A stretch of 33,221 nucleotides of DNA from a virus: the IMG/VR virus record IMGVR_UViG_3300033149_004203, positions 1-33,221 of that record. One strand, written 5' to 3'. A model generated the notes under the pieces. That model made no database searches. It was not told the DNA's origin and saw only the letters and a program-made list of their open reading frames with translations. The translations under genes were made by a program, and so were the position numbers. Below, one piece after another: positions 15,001 to 21,854 of the stretch (position 1 is the stretch's first letter; the number at the start of each line of letters is the position of its first letter).

Positions 15001-15833
15001 TCACCCCCGCCGTTCAGCGCGGCGTTGGCGCACCCGTCCAGGTTCGCCGGCTTGACCTCCACCGTCCGGTCGGTGCCCTGCACCATCACCTCGGAGTAGA
15101 CGCCGTCCAGGCTCCAGTCCAGGCGGTTGTCCAGCAGCGAGTAGGCCGTGCCGCCGGCGTCCTGCCACTGGCCCAGTTCCCCCGCCTCGACGTCCGTCTC
15201 GGGCAGCGAGTTCAGGTTGTGCAGCCGCAGCACGCCGTAGGGGTCGATATACCAGCCGTAGAAGCCGCCGTTCATGCTGAGCAGCTCGGAGATCGCCACG
15301 GCAACGGGCGTGTTGTCCACACTGAACTCGCCGATCACGCTGTCCAGGGCGAGCCAGTCGGAGGCGTCGTATGAGAGGATGTCGTCAGTGGTCAAGTAGG
15401 TGTCTGTGACGCAGCCCGCGCAGGAATGGTGGCCGGGGATATCGCTGCCCGCATCCGGTAGGCCGAGGGCGTGCTCGAGGATGTCGATGATGATCTCGCC
15501 GGCCGTCCACTTGCCGCCGTCGCGGCCGGGGGAGTCCTCGCCGCTGCCGTGACTGCACAGGTGGCCTCGCGGGTTCCAGACGTAGACGCCCGAGCCGTTG
15601 ATGTTGACCGGCTCGTTCTCAAGTCTGAACCGCCGCCCCTGGGCGATGAAGTCGATCCCCTCGTCGGCCACGCCGCCTGGGGAGATCTGCACGATGTTGC
15701 CCCGGAAGATAAGCTGCCCCGAGTCGGCGTCGCGCACGTGGACCCAATCATTGACGCTGCACGGCTGCGGCTGCACGTCATGCCGACCCACGTAAGCCAG
15801 CTCACAGGCCCAGGGCGCAACGTAGGACTGCAC
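12036..15833 (-). CDS. Giant tail hub/adhesin with Cys-rich domains and mucin-like linkers
   Basis: A protein of at least 1265 residues. Residues 1-475 and about 505-570 resemble phage tail hub proteins (WVHVRDADSGQLIFRGNI; NGGFYGWYIDPYGVLRLHNL). After that come four Cys-rich segments (about 590-692, 712-830, 842-1105, 1146-1265) sharing patterns such as LAPYNGDH / FAPYNGEH, C-x-W, and CADHESCEDSIGA / CADNWSCAYSTGA. They are separated by Thr/Pro/Ala linkers at residues about 479-503, 693-712, 831-842, 987-998 and 1107-1145, the last reading TTTTTAAPTTTTAAPPPTTT. The first linker lies within the hub region. The layout suggests a tip protein with exposed disulfide-stabilised receptor-binding domains on O-glycosylatable stalks. 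The start is uncertain: GTG 15833 is used, but the frame stays open upstream (TDTTITIDAVART) into a heptamer repeat with no ATG. Confidence 0.75.
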   Translation of the reverse strand: MQSYVAPWACELAYVGRHDVQPQPCSVNDWVHVRDADSGQLIFRGNIVQISPGGVADEGIDFIAQGRRFRLENEPVNINGSGVYVWNPRGHLCSHGSGEDSPGRDGGKWTAGEIIIDILEHALGLPDAGSDIPGHHSCAGCVTDTYLTTDDILSYDASDWLALDSVIGEFSVDNTPVAVAISELLSMNGGFYGWYIDPYGVLRLHNLNSLPETDVEAGELGQWQDAGGTAYSLLDNRLDWSLDGVYSEVMVQGTDRTVEVKPANLDGCANAALNGGGELELVNQPWKDWDCAYRALEQPYRPWTWKPVGFSGSCENWRDECECGIPAGLGGVYSGARIYRGTDAGAKGIVNPPMGGFNWRVNLRTGIVMFYWDVAADLDPGEKLWGWYWARQPFTVTAGPSGNAYVCLGYQRTLKVFDPAYRHTTSWPQEGQPDDETAMGILAGRLLEQLKDVRVQGRIECDGVDASLTLQRRYNVTRLAPFTTEAPPTSTPAPPTTTSTTEACWPDPLDWGRLALNAVEVTWDFSLNTVELTLANTFFMLEGYSAIKERLRLNLFAEREFGFSEDIVDCQVGPGSGSEDDEVEDCRPHTGNCYSLDFTDSCGGTDYTAMDAVVVSGASGPESGSYWCLWENGTGAFKLGFDPVDNEWFVVYGLTATGFAAKWVKAEGVGPVGTYNCSVGGDGIVVVAEVECPSTTTVALPTTTTTTLGDCNACDPAIPDTLHVTLCGLAGDLAPYNGDHTLTYVSYCLWRLELEDAWIELAYSGASWIVTLNVTRGTSCRKRWIQGDIPGCTPQSAFYVELDCLDDTCADHESCEDSIGATCEVSDAGASCPTTSTTTEWCEDCRALWENCYRLDFAGECGDGEGGACANGNWDGLSALVEWSRSESQPEGFMCLWQGLVEAQDSDCHGAACGPLGYDPMRQIIIVSLRDLERDFAPYNGEHCVRETGPCEWAATLADGTTLRVYWDDDASSWFVELVLSGSIPPVSGTTSTTPGDACAIRWESYPAPAEACAVVGEFRLDHCWNDACADNWSCAYSTGARCTVYSGLPWMGLADLTYHPAMGWMILVGEAVWTKDDDPFDFCDPEGAYSCAGDGGGTVTVTQALCPGVTTTTTAAPTTTTAAPPPTTTAAPTTSTTTEAPPACPDDCSVCDDDNTVTVTVTNLAGTCGGFKKGQCWRGNQVVPLVRDVGTDCRWYATQALVLFDLYCSDNVWYLDIHAANTCVRFTAAPLGNGCPPTAAGAWTADAGYSTCDVGAASMSLSWD

Positions 15834-15919
15834 GATCCGCCGGACCGTGAGGTCCGTCCGCGCAACAGCGTCGATGGTTATCGTCGTGTCCGTCGCTTCG
15901 CTCCAGTGGTCAGGAGTTG

Positions 15920-15973
15920 GCAGTAAGCAGTGAGCAGTGAGCAGTGAGCAGTAAGCAGTGAGCAGTGAGCAGT
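15920..15973. repeat. GCAGTRA heptamer array
   Basis: Seven to eight tandem 7-bp units (CAGTAAG/CAGTGAG) directly upstream of the giant tail gene, the longest array of this family here. It may have displaced that gene's original start. Confidence 0.9.
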
Positions 15974-16012
15974 CGCCTACTCCGCCGAAGTAGCTTCGGC
16001 TACGAAGGCGGG
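15974..16012. repeat. Interspersed inverted repeat CTCCGCCGAAG...TACGAAGGCGG
   Basis: An imperfect hairpin (CCGCCGAAGTAGCTTCGGC and CTACGAAGGCGGG) directly after the heptamer array; a single copy in this window. Next to it, 16030-16052 holds GGGGTCAGGGGTTAG, another short-unit repeat. Confidence 0.6.
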
Positions 16013-16032
16013 AAGCGGTCAGCAGACAGCAG

Positions 16033-16341
16033 TTAGGGGTCAGGGGTTAGCATTGAGCACGTAGCAATCTGCCGTGAGTAGCATCCAGAAGGGAATCGCG
16101 AGTCATCAGAGGCTTCCAGGGCCGCCACGCACACGGCGGCCAGCTTCACCACGGCGCGGTACCACGGCTTCTCGTCCCGATTGTTGAGTGCGCTGTCGGC
16201 CGCGCAGCCAAGTTCATGGGTGAAGATCGCCACCCACTCCTTGGGGCTGTGATCCCTGTCATGCTCGAAGGTCCAGCCCTTCTGATGGATCTGATACTGC
16301 CGCTCGTCGTGTATCACCGCCATTACTTCTTTCCGAGTCAT
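16033..16341 (-). CDS. Small MazG-like helical phage protein
   Basis: A 102-residue protein starting at ATG 16341 with GAGGAG about 5 nt upstream. The pattern VIHDERQYQIHQKGW, then PKEWVAIFTHELG and WYRAVVKLAAVCVAALEA is that of a widespread small phage protein related to all-alpha NTP pyrophosphohydrolases (MazG-like), which start with an ERxRQ-type helix, have an EExGE-type metal site and end with an ElvqvAAVaxaxiE-type helix. Here the metal site is degenerate (HELG), so nucleotide hydrolysis is doubtful. The last 20 residues run into interspersed repeat DNA (ending LTPDP), suggesting that the original C-terminus was replaced. It sits between two tail genes, an unusual place for this family. 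Confidence 0.55.
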   Translation of the reverse strand: MTRKEVMAVIHDERQYQIHQKGWTFEHDRDHSPKEWVAIFTHELGCAADSALNNRDEKPWYRAVVKLAAVCVAALEASDDSRFPSGCYSRQIATCSMLTPDP

Positions 16342-16357
16342 CTTGGCTCCTCTCTCC

Positions 16358-16385
16358 GTTCTCTGTGTCCTCTGTGCCTCTGTGG
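16358..16385. repeat. CACAGAGGCACAGAGG-type interspersed repeat
   Basis: TTCTCTGTGTCCTCTGTGCC followed by TCTGTGGT, overlapping the gap between the MazG-like gene and the distal tail gene. I have seen this sequence type repeated in other environmental bacterial genomes; only one copy is here. Confidence 0.5.
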
Positions 16386-16389
16386 TGAA

Positions 16390-17247
16390 TCACGGCGTTG
16401 TTGTCGTGGTGGTCGTCGGCGCCGCCGTGGTCGTCGTGCCGCTCCATGCACCCGCGCCGCCCGCCGACAGGTCCTTGACGAAGCTGAACTGCACCATCGT
16501 GAACTTCCGGTCCGTATGACTCGGCCGCATCCGCTCCAGCAGAACGTCGGTGAACGTGTTCCCATTAGCCGTCAGGTTGACCAACCCGGAGATCGACCGG
16601 GCCAGGTCCTCCAGGTCGGTGGCCAGGCTCTCCGTGCCGGCCACGCGGGCGGCGTCAATGATGAAGCGGATCACAGCGCGGGCCTGCGGCACGGTCGCCC
16701 GCGCGCCGCGCGCCCTGGGGATCTCCCGCAGCGGATAGTCGCGGGACATCTCGATCCGCATCCGCCCGCCCACGCCGAGCGTGACGCCGCCGGCCGCGTA
16801 GTCCTGAAGCGTGTCCGTGCCGGCGTAGACGCCGGGCGCGGCCGGCGCGCCGACCCAGGCCGGCTCGGCCGACTTCTCGGGGCAGGCGAAGTCCAGGCGC
16901 ATGTCGGCAAACTCGCATGCTTCCACCACGCCGCTTCCACCCACGCAGACGGCGTCGCCGAACACGTGCCGGTGTCCCCGGTTGTCCTCGTAGGCCAGGT
17001 TGCCGGGGCCGCTGTCGGACAGGGCCAGGAGCTGCTCGTAGATATATCGTTCGGCGTCGCCCAGGTTGGTGCGGACGCGCTGTGCGGTGACCTCCAACTC
17101 CAGGATCCCGCCGCCGGAGTCCAGCACAGCGGCCGGCGCGGAGTGCGGGTCGAGCGTAACGATCCGACGCCGGGCCGAGGGCGAGGCGAACACGTGCTCC
17201 CCCAGCTCGATGTCGACCGTCCCGTCGTTGAAGTAACCCACAGCCAT
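16390..17247 (-). CDS. Distal tail protein-like, with mucin-like C-terminus
   Basis: A 285-residue protein directly after the tape measure gene (8-bp gap) and before the hub gene, the position of the distal tail protein in siphovirus-type modules. It is rich in predicted beta strand (MAVGYFNDGTVDIELGEHVF; RMRIEMSRDYPLREIP). No named family motif is certain to me, so the role rests on position. The last 17 residues are GTTTTAAPTTTTTTTP, with Thr codons mixed (ACG, ACC, ACA), so it is not a simple recent expansion of one codon. This tail is of the same kind as in the decoration, capsid and tube proteins. Confidence 0.65.
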   Translation of the reverse strand: MAVGYFNDGTVDIELGEHVFASPSARRRIVTLDPHSAPAAVLDSGGGILELEVTAQRVRTNLGDAERYIYEQLLALSDSGPGNLAYEDNRGHRHVFGDAVCVGGSGVVEACEFADMRLDFACPEKSAEPAWVGAPAAPGVYAGTDTLQDYAAGGVTLGVGGRMRIEMSRDYPLREIPRARGARATVPQARAVIRFIIDAARVAGTESLATDLEDLARSISGLVNLTANGNTFTDVLLERMRPSHTDRKFTMVQFSFVKDLSAGGAGAWSGTTTTAAPTTTTTTTP

Positions 17248-17255
17248 GAGAACCC

Positions 17256-19430
17256 TTATCGTGCTCGCGCAGTGCCGATGTTCTTGAGTTTGTTCCCGTG
17301 CCGGCGCAGGGTGTCGCCCATCTCTTTCTGCTTCTCGTCCAGGCGCTCGAACGCGTCCTCGGCCTTGTCCAAATACGCGTCCAGGTAGAGCTGCAACTGG
17401 TCGGCCTCGGCGACCAAGCGCTCGGCGTCCTCGATGTAGCCGGCCGCGCGCGCGTAGCCGGCCGTCTTCCGCTTCTTGGCGATCTGGGCGGCGCGGCCCT
17501 TGTACCCTGGAGTCTGACGCAGGGCCGCCTGGCGCTCGGCGGCGACGTCTGCCGGCGACTTCACCGGGAACGTCTCGCGGATGACCCGGCCGGCCTTCTG
17601 CCAGACGCCCCCCAATTCGGCCTTCAATGGTCGCTCCTTCTCCGCAGCGTCCAGCCTCCTGTTGAGTGCATCGATCTCGGCGTTGAGGTCCGCGATTCGG
17701 CCGGCTGAATCACTCGCGTTCTCGCCGGCCTTGTGCGCCGCCGTCGCCATGTCGCTCATGCCGTCAGCCGCAGCCTTGAACGCCTTGACCTGTTCCCCTT
17801 CTGCTATGGACACGAACTCGGAGGCCGGGGTCGCCCCAACAAGCCGGATCATCTCCTCGTTTGATGTGAACGGCGCCCTCGCCCTGAGGCCCTTCGGATA
17901 GTCCCAGATCGCGGTCTGTTGATTGGGATCACGGAGCTGGCGAAGCAGCGCCTGCTTGTCCCGCTCCCCGACTTGATTCGCCATCCTGTTGAAGACGCCG
18001 CTCAGCTTGTTGAACACGTCGCGAGTGGTCTCCATCGCGCGCTGGCCGATGGCGCCCCACAGCCCCTCGAGGATCTTCAGGGCTTCCAGCTTCAGCCGCT
18101 CGAGACCGCCCAGGATCTTCTCGCTGACCGGCCCCATCACCCAGCCTTCCGCCGTCTTCTCCGCGAACAGCTTTCCGATATCGGGGATCACCTCATCCCA
18201 CATCCGCTGGGGGAAGGACAGCATGCCCTTCCACGCCGCCGCCCAGTCGGTATCGATCAGATTGCGAACGAACCTATCCACCGCGTCCGCCGCAGCCTCG
18301 CTCCCGGCCATGATGGCCCGCCACGCGCCGGTGTCCTTCAGACTGAGCAGCCAGCCGTTCATGTCCTTCAAGGCATTGTTGAAGCGCTCATACCAGGGGC
18401 CAGACAGCTCCATGCGGAGGTCCTGGATCACGCCGACGAAGGTCGACCACGGCCCGCTGCCGACCTCGGCCGCCTGCCGGGCCATGTTAGCGAAGCGGCT
18501 GCGGATCACCTTCGCGATGCCGCGCAACGCCTCATCCGGCGTGCCCATGAACTGGCCGGCCTTGCTGAACGTCAGGCCCGCCGCCTCCAGTTCCGGCCGG
18601 GAGATCGTCATCTCGCGCAGCCGCTCGAAGGCCTCGCCGAAGCTCCCCGAGCGGACCCGCGCGAAGACCCGAGCCACGTCCTCCAGCCGGATGCCCAGAC
18701 CCTTGGTGGCGGCGGCCAGGTCCAGCACGTCGCCGATATACTTCTTCACCTCCACCCGCGCAGCGCCCAGCGTGGTGACCGTGCGCAATACTTCCATCGG
18801 CGTGAAGGGCGTTGCCAGGGATAGCGTGCGCGCGAGCTTCTCCATCTCGGCCGCCAGGGGGCCGAACGTCTTCTGCATGACCGCCCGGATGTCCGCAAGC
18901 TGCATGTTCTCGCGGATGCCCTTTATCATCTGCCAGCCGAGCACGGCCCCGACCGCGAGCCCAATGCCGGCCGCCACCTTGACCAGCTTGCCGAGGATGC
19001 GGCCCGCCACAGCCACCATCCGCGTGAATATCCGGGCGGCTGCGGCGACCAGCTTGCCCAGGGCGTTGACGATCCCGCCCACCACGTTGGCCGCAATGCC
19101 GACGAGGCCCTGGAGGATGTTCGCTCCGGTGGAGACCACGCCGCCGAGGATGCCCCCGATGCCGGGGATCAACTTGGCGAATCCGGCCAGGATGCGGACC
19201 GGCGCCATCGCCAGGCCGGTCGCGCCCTGCACCAGGCCGGAAAGGATCCCGCCCGCGCCGCCCGGCCGGAACCTGCCGCCGATGCCGGCGAAGCCTGCGC
19301 CGAGGCCGGCGCTGCGTGTCATGCCCTGGACGGACCGCGTGAAGCCACGGGCGAACCGGCGCAGCCCGCGCATCGCTGCGCGCCCGTCGAAGAACGCCTT
19401 CAGGCTGAACGCCATGTCTCGGTCAGGCAT
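17256..19430 (-). CDS. Tail tape measure protein
   Basis: A 724-residue protein that sets tail length and passes through the tube during infection. Residues 1-50 are basic; 50-170 are Gly/Ala/Val-rich and hydrophobic (GIGGILGGVVSTGANILQGL), predicted to insert in the host membrane; 175-330 form the conserved tape-measure domain (LSLATPFTPMEVLRTVTTLG; DLAAATKGLG). Residues about 565-600 (IADLNAEIDALNRRLDAAEK) and 660-720 are coiled coil. Its size suggests a modest tail of perhaps 100 nm by the usual rule of about 1.5 angstrom per residue. The start ATG 19430 has a GGAGT site. It follows the frameshifted chaperone gene, as in lambda-like phages. Confidence 0.88.
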   Translation of the reverse strand: MPDRDMAFSLKAFFDGRAAMRGLRRFARGFTRSVQGMTRSAGLGAGFAGIGGRFRPGGAGGILSGLVQGATGLAMAPVRILAGFAKLIPGIGGILGGVVSTGANILQGLVGIAANVVGGIVNALGKLVAAAARIFTRMVAVAGRILGKLVKVAAGIGLAVGAVLGWQMIKGIRENMQLADIRAVMQKTFGPLAAEMEKLARTLSLATPFTPMEVLRTVTTLGAARVEVKKYIGDVLDLAAATKGLGIRLEDVARVFARVRSGSFGEAFERLREMTISRPELEAAGLTFSKAGQFMGTPDEALRGIAKVIRSRFANMARQAAEVGSGPWSTFVGVIQDLRMELSGPWYERFNNALKDMNGWLLSLKDTGAWRAIMAGSEAAADAVDRFVRNLIDTDWAAAWKGMLSFPQRMWDEVIPDIGKLFAEKTAEGWVMGPVSEKILGGLERLKLEALKILEGLWGAIGQRAMETTRDVFNKLSGVFNRMANQVGERDKQALLRQLRDPNQQTAIWDYPKGLRARAPFTSNEEMIRLVGATPASEFVSIAEGEQVKAFKAAADGMSDMATAAHKAGENASDSAGRIADLNAEIDALNRRLDAAEKERPLKAELGGVWQKAGRVIRETFPVKSPADVAAERQAALRQTPGYKGRAAQIAKKRKTAGYARAAGYIEDAERLVAEADQLQLYLDAYLDKAEDAFERLDEKQKEMGDTLRRHGNKLKNIGTARAR

Positions 19431-19461
19431 ACGTCACTCCAGTGCGTCAGGTGTCAGTGAA

Positions 19462-19551
19462 GGGGACAGGATCAAGGGGGACAGGACCCTTAAAGGCGTT
19501 AGGGGTCCTGTCCCCTTACAGCGTCCTGTCCCCTTACGCCGTCCTGTCCCC
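19462..19551. repeat. Palindromic element P13 in a compound array
   Basis: The core copy is 19477-19515. On the left is GGGGACAGGATC (from 19462); on the right are two half copies, GCGTCCTGTCCCC (19521-19533) and CCGTCCTGTCCCC (to 19551), each preceded by TTAC. It lies between the tape measure start and the chaperone gene and forms the 3' end of the frameshifted product. Confidence 0.88.
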
Positions 19552-20226
19552 TTTCCGCGTCCAGCGCCTCCCTCAGCGCGACCGCGATCGTGTATGGTTC
19601 GCCGAGCTGGTCGGCCACGAAGCACAGGGCGGGCCGAAGTTCCGGCCGCACCGGTTGGCCCCATTTCGCCCATCGGTATAGCTCCAGCAGTTCGCAGGAG
19701 GCCGAGCCGCTCAGGCCGGCTTCGACCTCCGAAGTGAGTTTTTTGCCAACCACATGCTGCCGATCAGGACCGCGCCGATCACGGACAGCGGCAGGCCCTT
19801 CAGTATCTCCATGCGGTCGGCGACCGGCAGGGTGGCGTTCGGCACGGGCAGCGTCATGCCAGGGAAGTAGAGTGCCTGGAGCCCGGGGACGTTCCATTCG
19901 TGGAGGCAGCAGGCGAACACCTCGTCAATGAGATCCCACAGTTGCTGCTGGCCTTCCTCGCCCAGCGTCTCTTCGAGTATCTCCACGACCTGGGCGGGAT
20001 CGCCGTCGGAGCGCCCAGCCCCCAGGCGGAGTAGCTTGGCGAAGTGCCCGCGCAGGAAGGTGACGGCCTTCTGTGCGACGCCGGCGGGGGCCACGCGCAG
20101 TGTGAGGGTGTCGCTGTCCAGGGTGATTGTCGCCCGGTAGGCGTCGTCTCGCTCGATCCAGTCGATGGAATCGAGGAAGTCGTTCAGCCCCTGCTCGGCA
20201 ACGGTATCGGCGGAAGATTCGTCCAT
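19499..20226 (-). CDS. Tail assembly chaperone, -1 frameshift extended form (gpGT-like)
   Basis: Predicted 242-residue product made when about one ribosome in many slips back by one base at 19738-19744. Residues 1-163 are shared with the short form; then the -1 frame adds 79 residues beginning LTSEVEAGL and containing LELYRWAKWGQPVRPELR and FVADQLGEPYTIAVALREAL, which looks like a real helical domain. In lambda and many siphoviruses the G and GT proteins hold the tape measure for tube assembly, and the GT extension binds the tube protein. The last 18 residues (GQDGVRGQDAVRGQDP) and the stop codon come from palindromic elements, so the natural C-terminus has been replaced. Position directly before the tape measure gene fits. 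Confidence 0.75.
19711..20226 (-). CDS. Tail assembly chaperone, unshifted form (gpG-like)
   Basis: A 171-residue protein between the tube gene and the tape measure gene, with an acidic helical domain at residues 1-110 (IDWIERDDAYRATITLDSDT; VVEILEETLGEEGQQQLWDL), typical in size for gpG-like chaperones. Residues 141-160 (ILKGLPLSVIGAVLIGSMWL) are hydrophobic, which is unusual for this family. After the slippery codons A161-K162-N163 the zero frame runs only eight more residues to the stop. The start ATG 20226 is preceded by AGGAGG-like sequence. The family call rests on position, size and the frameshift, not on a named motif. Confidence 0.7.
   Translation of the reverse strand: MDESSADTVAEQGLNDFLDSIDWIERDDAYRATITLDSDTLTLRVAPAGVAQKAVTFLRGHFAKLLRLGAGRSDGDPAQVVEILEETLGEEGQQQLWDLIDEVFACCLHEWNVPGLQALYFPGMTLPVPNATLPVADRMEILKGLPLSVIGAVLIGSMWLAKNSLRRSKPA
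19738..19744 (-). promoter_or_regulatory. Programmed -1 ribosomal frameshift site A_AAA_AAC
   Basis: On the minus strand the sequence reads GC-A AAA AAC-TC, with the heptamer phased exactly as X XXY YYZ relative to the chaperone start at 20226 (codons 161-163). Slipping leads into an 80-codon open frame encoding a plausible domain. Confidence 0.8.
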
Positions 20227-20347
20227 CTCTCAGTCCTCCTGGCTCCAAGAGGAGGATGTATGCCGGGGGGCCGTTGGAGCCGGCCCCGTTCAGGGCGCGG
20301 CCCCCCGGCGGGGCGAACCCGTCCATTGGCGGATTCGCCTTACGCTC
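20227..20347. other. Gap between tube and chaperone genes
   Basis: A 121-bp stretch with a strong GC-rich inverted repeat near 20262-20318 and the chaperone ribosome site (AGGAGG) at its left end. An ATG at 20326 (minus strand) opens MDGFAPPGGRALNGAGSNG and then PPAYILLLEPGG, which looks like a remnant of a short tail peptide, but the frame has no stop before the chaperone gene. I do not call it a gene. Confidence 0.35.
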
Positions 20348-21382
20348 CTACGGCGCGGCCGTGGTGGTCGTCGTCGTCGCAGCGGCGGTTGTGGTGAACG
20401 GCGCAAAGGTTGTGGTGCCTCCGGTTGCGAGGTCCACGTCGTAAACGATGTCCTGACCCTCGTAGTCCTGGCCCTCCGGCGCCTCCAGCGCCCGCATCCG
20501 GGGGCTCTCCTTGGCCTGCTGGCTCGGCGTGCCGTCGTTGTCGGACTCCTCGACGGCGAGCCACGGCAGGAAGATGGCCATGTAGTGGCCGGCCGGGTGC
20601 CAGAACTCCGCAGAGAACGTCATGTGAGCGCCGTCCCGCACGGCCGCGTCGAAGTCGTCCGAGTTGTGCAACTCGGTCAGGTCAAGGGTGATCTGCCGCT
20701 TGTTGCCGTGCGTGAAGGCGATCGCGCTCACGCCGGCGGCCTGCCGCGTGAGCGGGCCGCGCCCGACGTTGTTCGTGACGTTGATCGCCCACCGCTCCAC
20801 GTCCGTGATGAGGATGGTGTTGACCCGCAGCTCGGCGTGCCCGTGCATAAACGGGACGACCTCTAAGGCGTCGTAGGCCGCCTCGAACGTAGCTTCCGAC
20901 AGACTGTCCTCCTTGGCCTCGTCGCGGGCGATGAGCCCGAGCGCCACCTGGATCTCCCCGTCCCCCTCGCCCGTCCCCTCGATCCGCAGCGTGTCGGCCA
21001 CGACGCCCGTGTAGCGGCGCGGATCCTCGGGGTTGTATTCGTCCATCACGTGCTGGTAGATGTCCTGGTAGTCGTCGCCGACGGTGGCGACGCGCGCCAG
21101 GGCCATGTCCAGCAGGAACTGGGCGCTGCCTGGATAGAGGAGCGTCCGGAACTCGCCCTCCACCGTGAGGCGGTGGTGGATGGCGACACGCTCCCGGAAG
21201 CCACCGATCTCCGTGTCAGGCACATAGCGGGGGGCGCTCGCCTTCAGCCCCTGCCCGTCGCCGAGGCGTGGGATGTAGACCCAGGCCGGCGCGCCGGGCA
21301 CCGTGCCGTAAGCCGAGTGCGCGGCCACCCGGCAGAACCTCTGCATGCGGCGCCACCCGCCGTGGCTTCTTACTCCTGGCAT
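20348..21382 (-). CDS. Tail tube protein with mucin-like C-terminus
   Basis: A 344-residue protein, start ATG 21382 with GGAGGAAGG upstream. It sits directly before the chaperone/tape measure pair, where the major tail tube protein lies in siphoviruses. Sequence supports a beta-rich fold (EFRTLLYPGSAQFLLDMALA; LRVNTILITDVERWAINVTN; KRQITLDLTELHNSDDF) with an internal repeat of two similar beta halves, as in tube proteins built from a duplicated fold. The last 25 residues are GGTTTFAPFTTTAAATTTTT and on to AAP, a mucin-like tail; if this is the tube subunit, such a tail would decorate the outside of the tube in hundreds of copies. Confidence 0.75.
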   Translation of the reverse strand: MPGVRSHGGWRRMQRFCRVAAHSAYGTVPGAPAWVYIPRLGDGQGLKASAPRYVPDTEIGGFRERVAIHHRLTVEGEFRTLLYPGSAQFLLDMALARVATVGDDYQDIYQHVMDEYNPEDPRRYTGVVADTLRIEGTGEGDGEIQVALGLIARDEAKEDSLSEATFEAAYDALEVVPFMHGHAELRVNTILITDVERWAINVTNNVGRGPLTRQAAGVSAIAFTHGNKRQITLDLTELHNSDDFDAAVRDGAHMTFSAEFWHPAGHYMAIFLPWLAVEESDNDGTPSQQAKESPRMRALEAPEGQDYEGQDIVYDVDLATGGTTTFAPFTTTAAATTTTTTAAP

Positions 21383-21395
21383 TGTCCTTCCTCCT

Positions 21396-21854
21396 CTAAG
21401 CGAATCTGCGGCGTATCCATCTCAGGCCAACGGTCACCGTGGCCTGCCACATCAGCCATTTCTCTTCCTCATTGCGCCAGGCCTGCATCGCCACGGTCGG
21501 CACGATGTTCGCCAGGCCGTCGCCCGACAGGCCGAGCATGTCGGCCCGAGCCAGCCGGCAGCGATCCAGCGTCAGCGCCACCAGGTTCTCGCACGGCTCC
21601 GGATCGTCCCCCTCCGTGGTGATCTGAATCGCGATGCGCTGCTCGATGTCGTAGGCGATCTCCTTGCGCAGTTCCGGCTCGACGATCGGGCCGGGATACA
21701 GCGCGTAGACCGGGCAGTCAGCCGGCACTATCTCGTATGGCTGCAGCAGGCCTCCCTTGAACGCGTACCACTTCTTGACGAGGGGGTTGATCGCCGCGTC
21801 CGCCTCGATGGCGGTGCGCAGCGCGACGCGGCCGTCCGTGAGGAAGTTAGCCAC
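21396..21854 (-). CDS. Tail terminator / head-tail joining protein
   Basis: A 152-residue protein. GTG at 21854 is preferred because GGGAGG lies 9 nt upstream; the TTG at 21860 has only a 3-nt spacing. The layout (VALRTAIEADAAINPLVKKW at the start, IAIQITTEGDDPEPCENLVA in the middle, then TVTVGLRWI at the end) fits the small alpha-beta tail terminators of siphoviruses, which cap the tube and join it to the head. The pattern of a short N-terminal helix followed by strands and a paired C-terminal strand is consistent. It lies between the virion morphogenesis protein and the tube protein, the expected place. I do not recognise a named family. Confidence 0.55.
   Translation of the reverse strand: MANFLTDGRVALRTAIEADAAINPLVKKWYAFKGGLLQPYEIVPADCPVYALYPGPIVEPELRKEIAYDIEQRIAIQITTEGDDPEPCENLVALTLDRCRLARADMLGLSGDGLANIVPTVAMQAWRNEEEKWLMWQATVTVGLRWIRRRFA

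Noticed and set aside
15920-15973. Possible CRISPR array
   Set aside because: Units are 7 bp in direct tandem without spacers; no cas genes are nearby. The 39-bp palindromes are dispersed, not arrayed.
17989-19737. Plus-strand open frame of 582 codons over the tape measure gene
   Set aside because: Rich in Arg, Pro and Ser with no recognisable fold; the opposite strand encodes a convincing tape measure protein.
19925-20326. Minus-strand frame of 133 codons overlapping the chaperone gene
   Set aside because: Its first 30 residues look like a tail peptide remnant, but the rest is Arg/Gly-rich shadow sequence of the chaperone gene.
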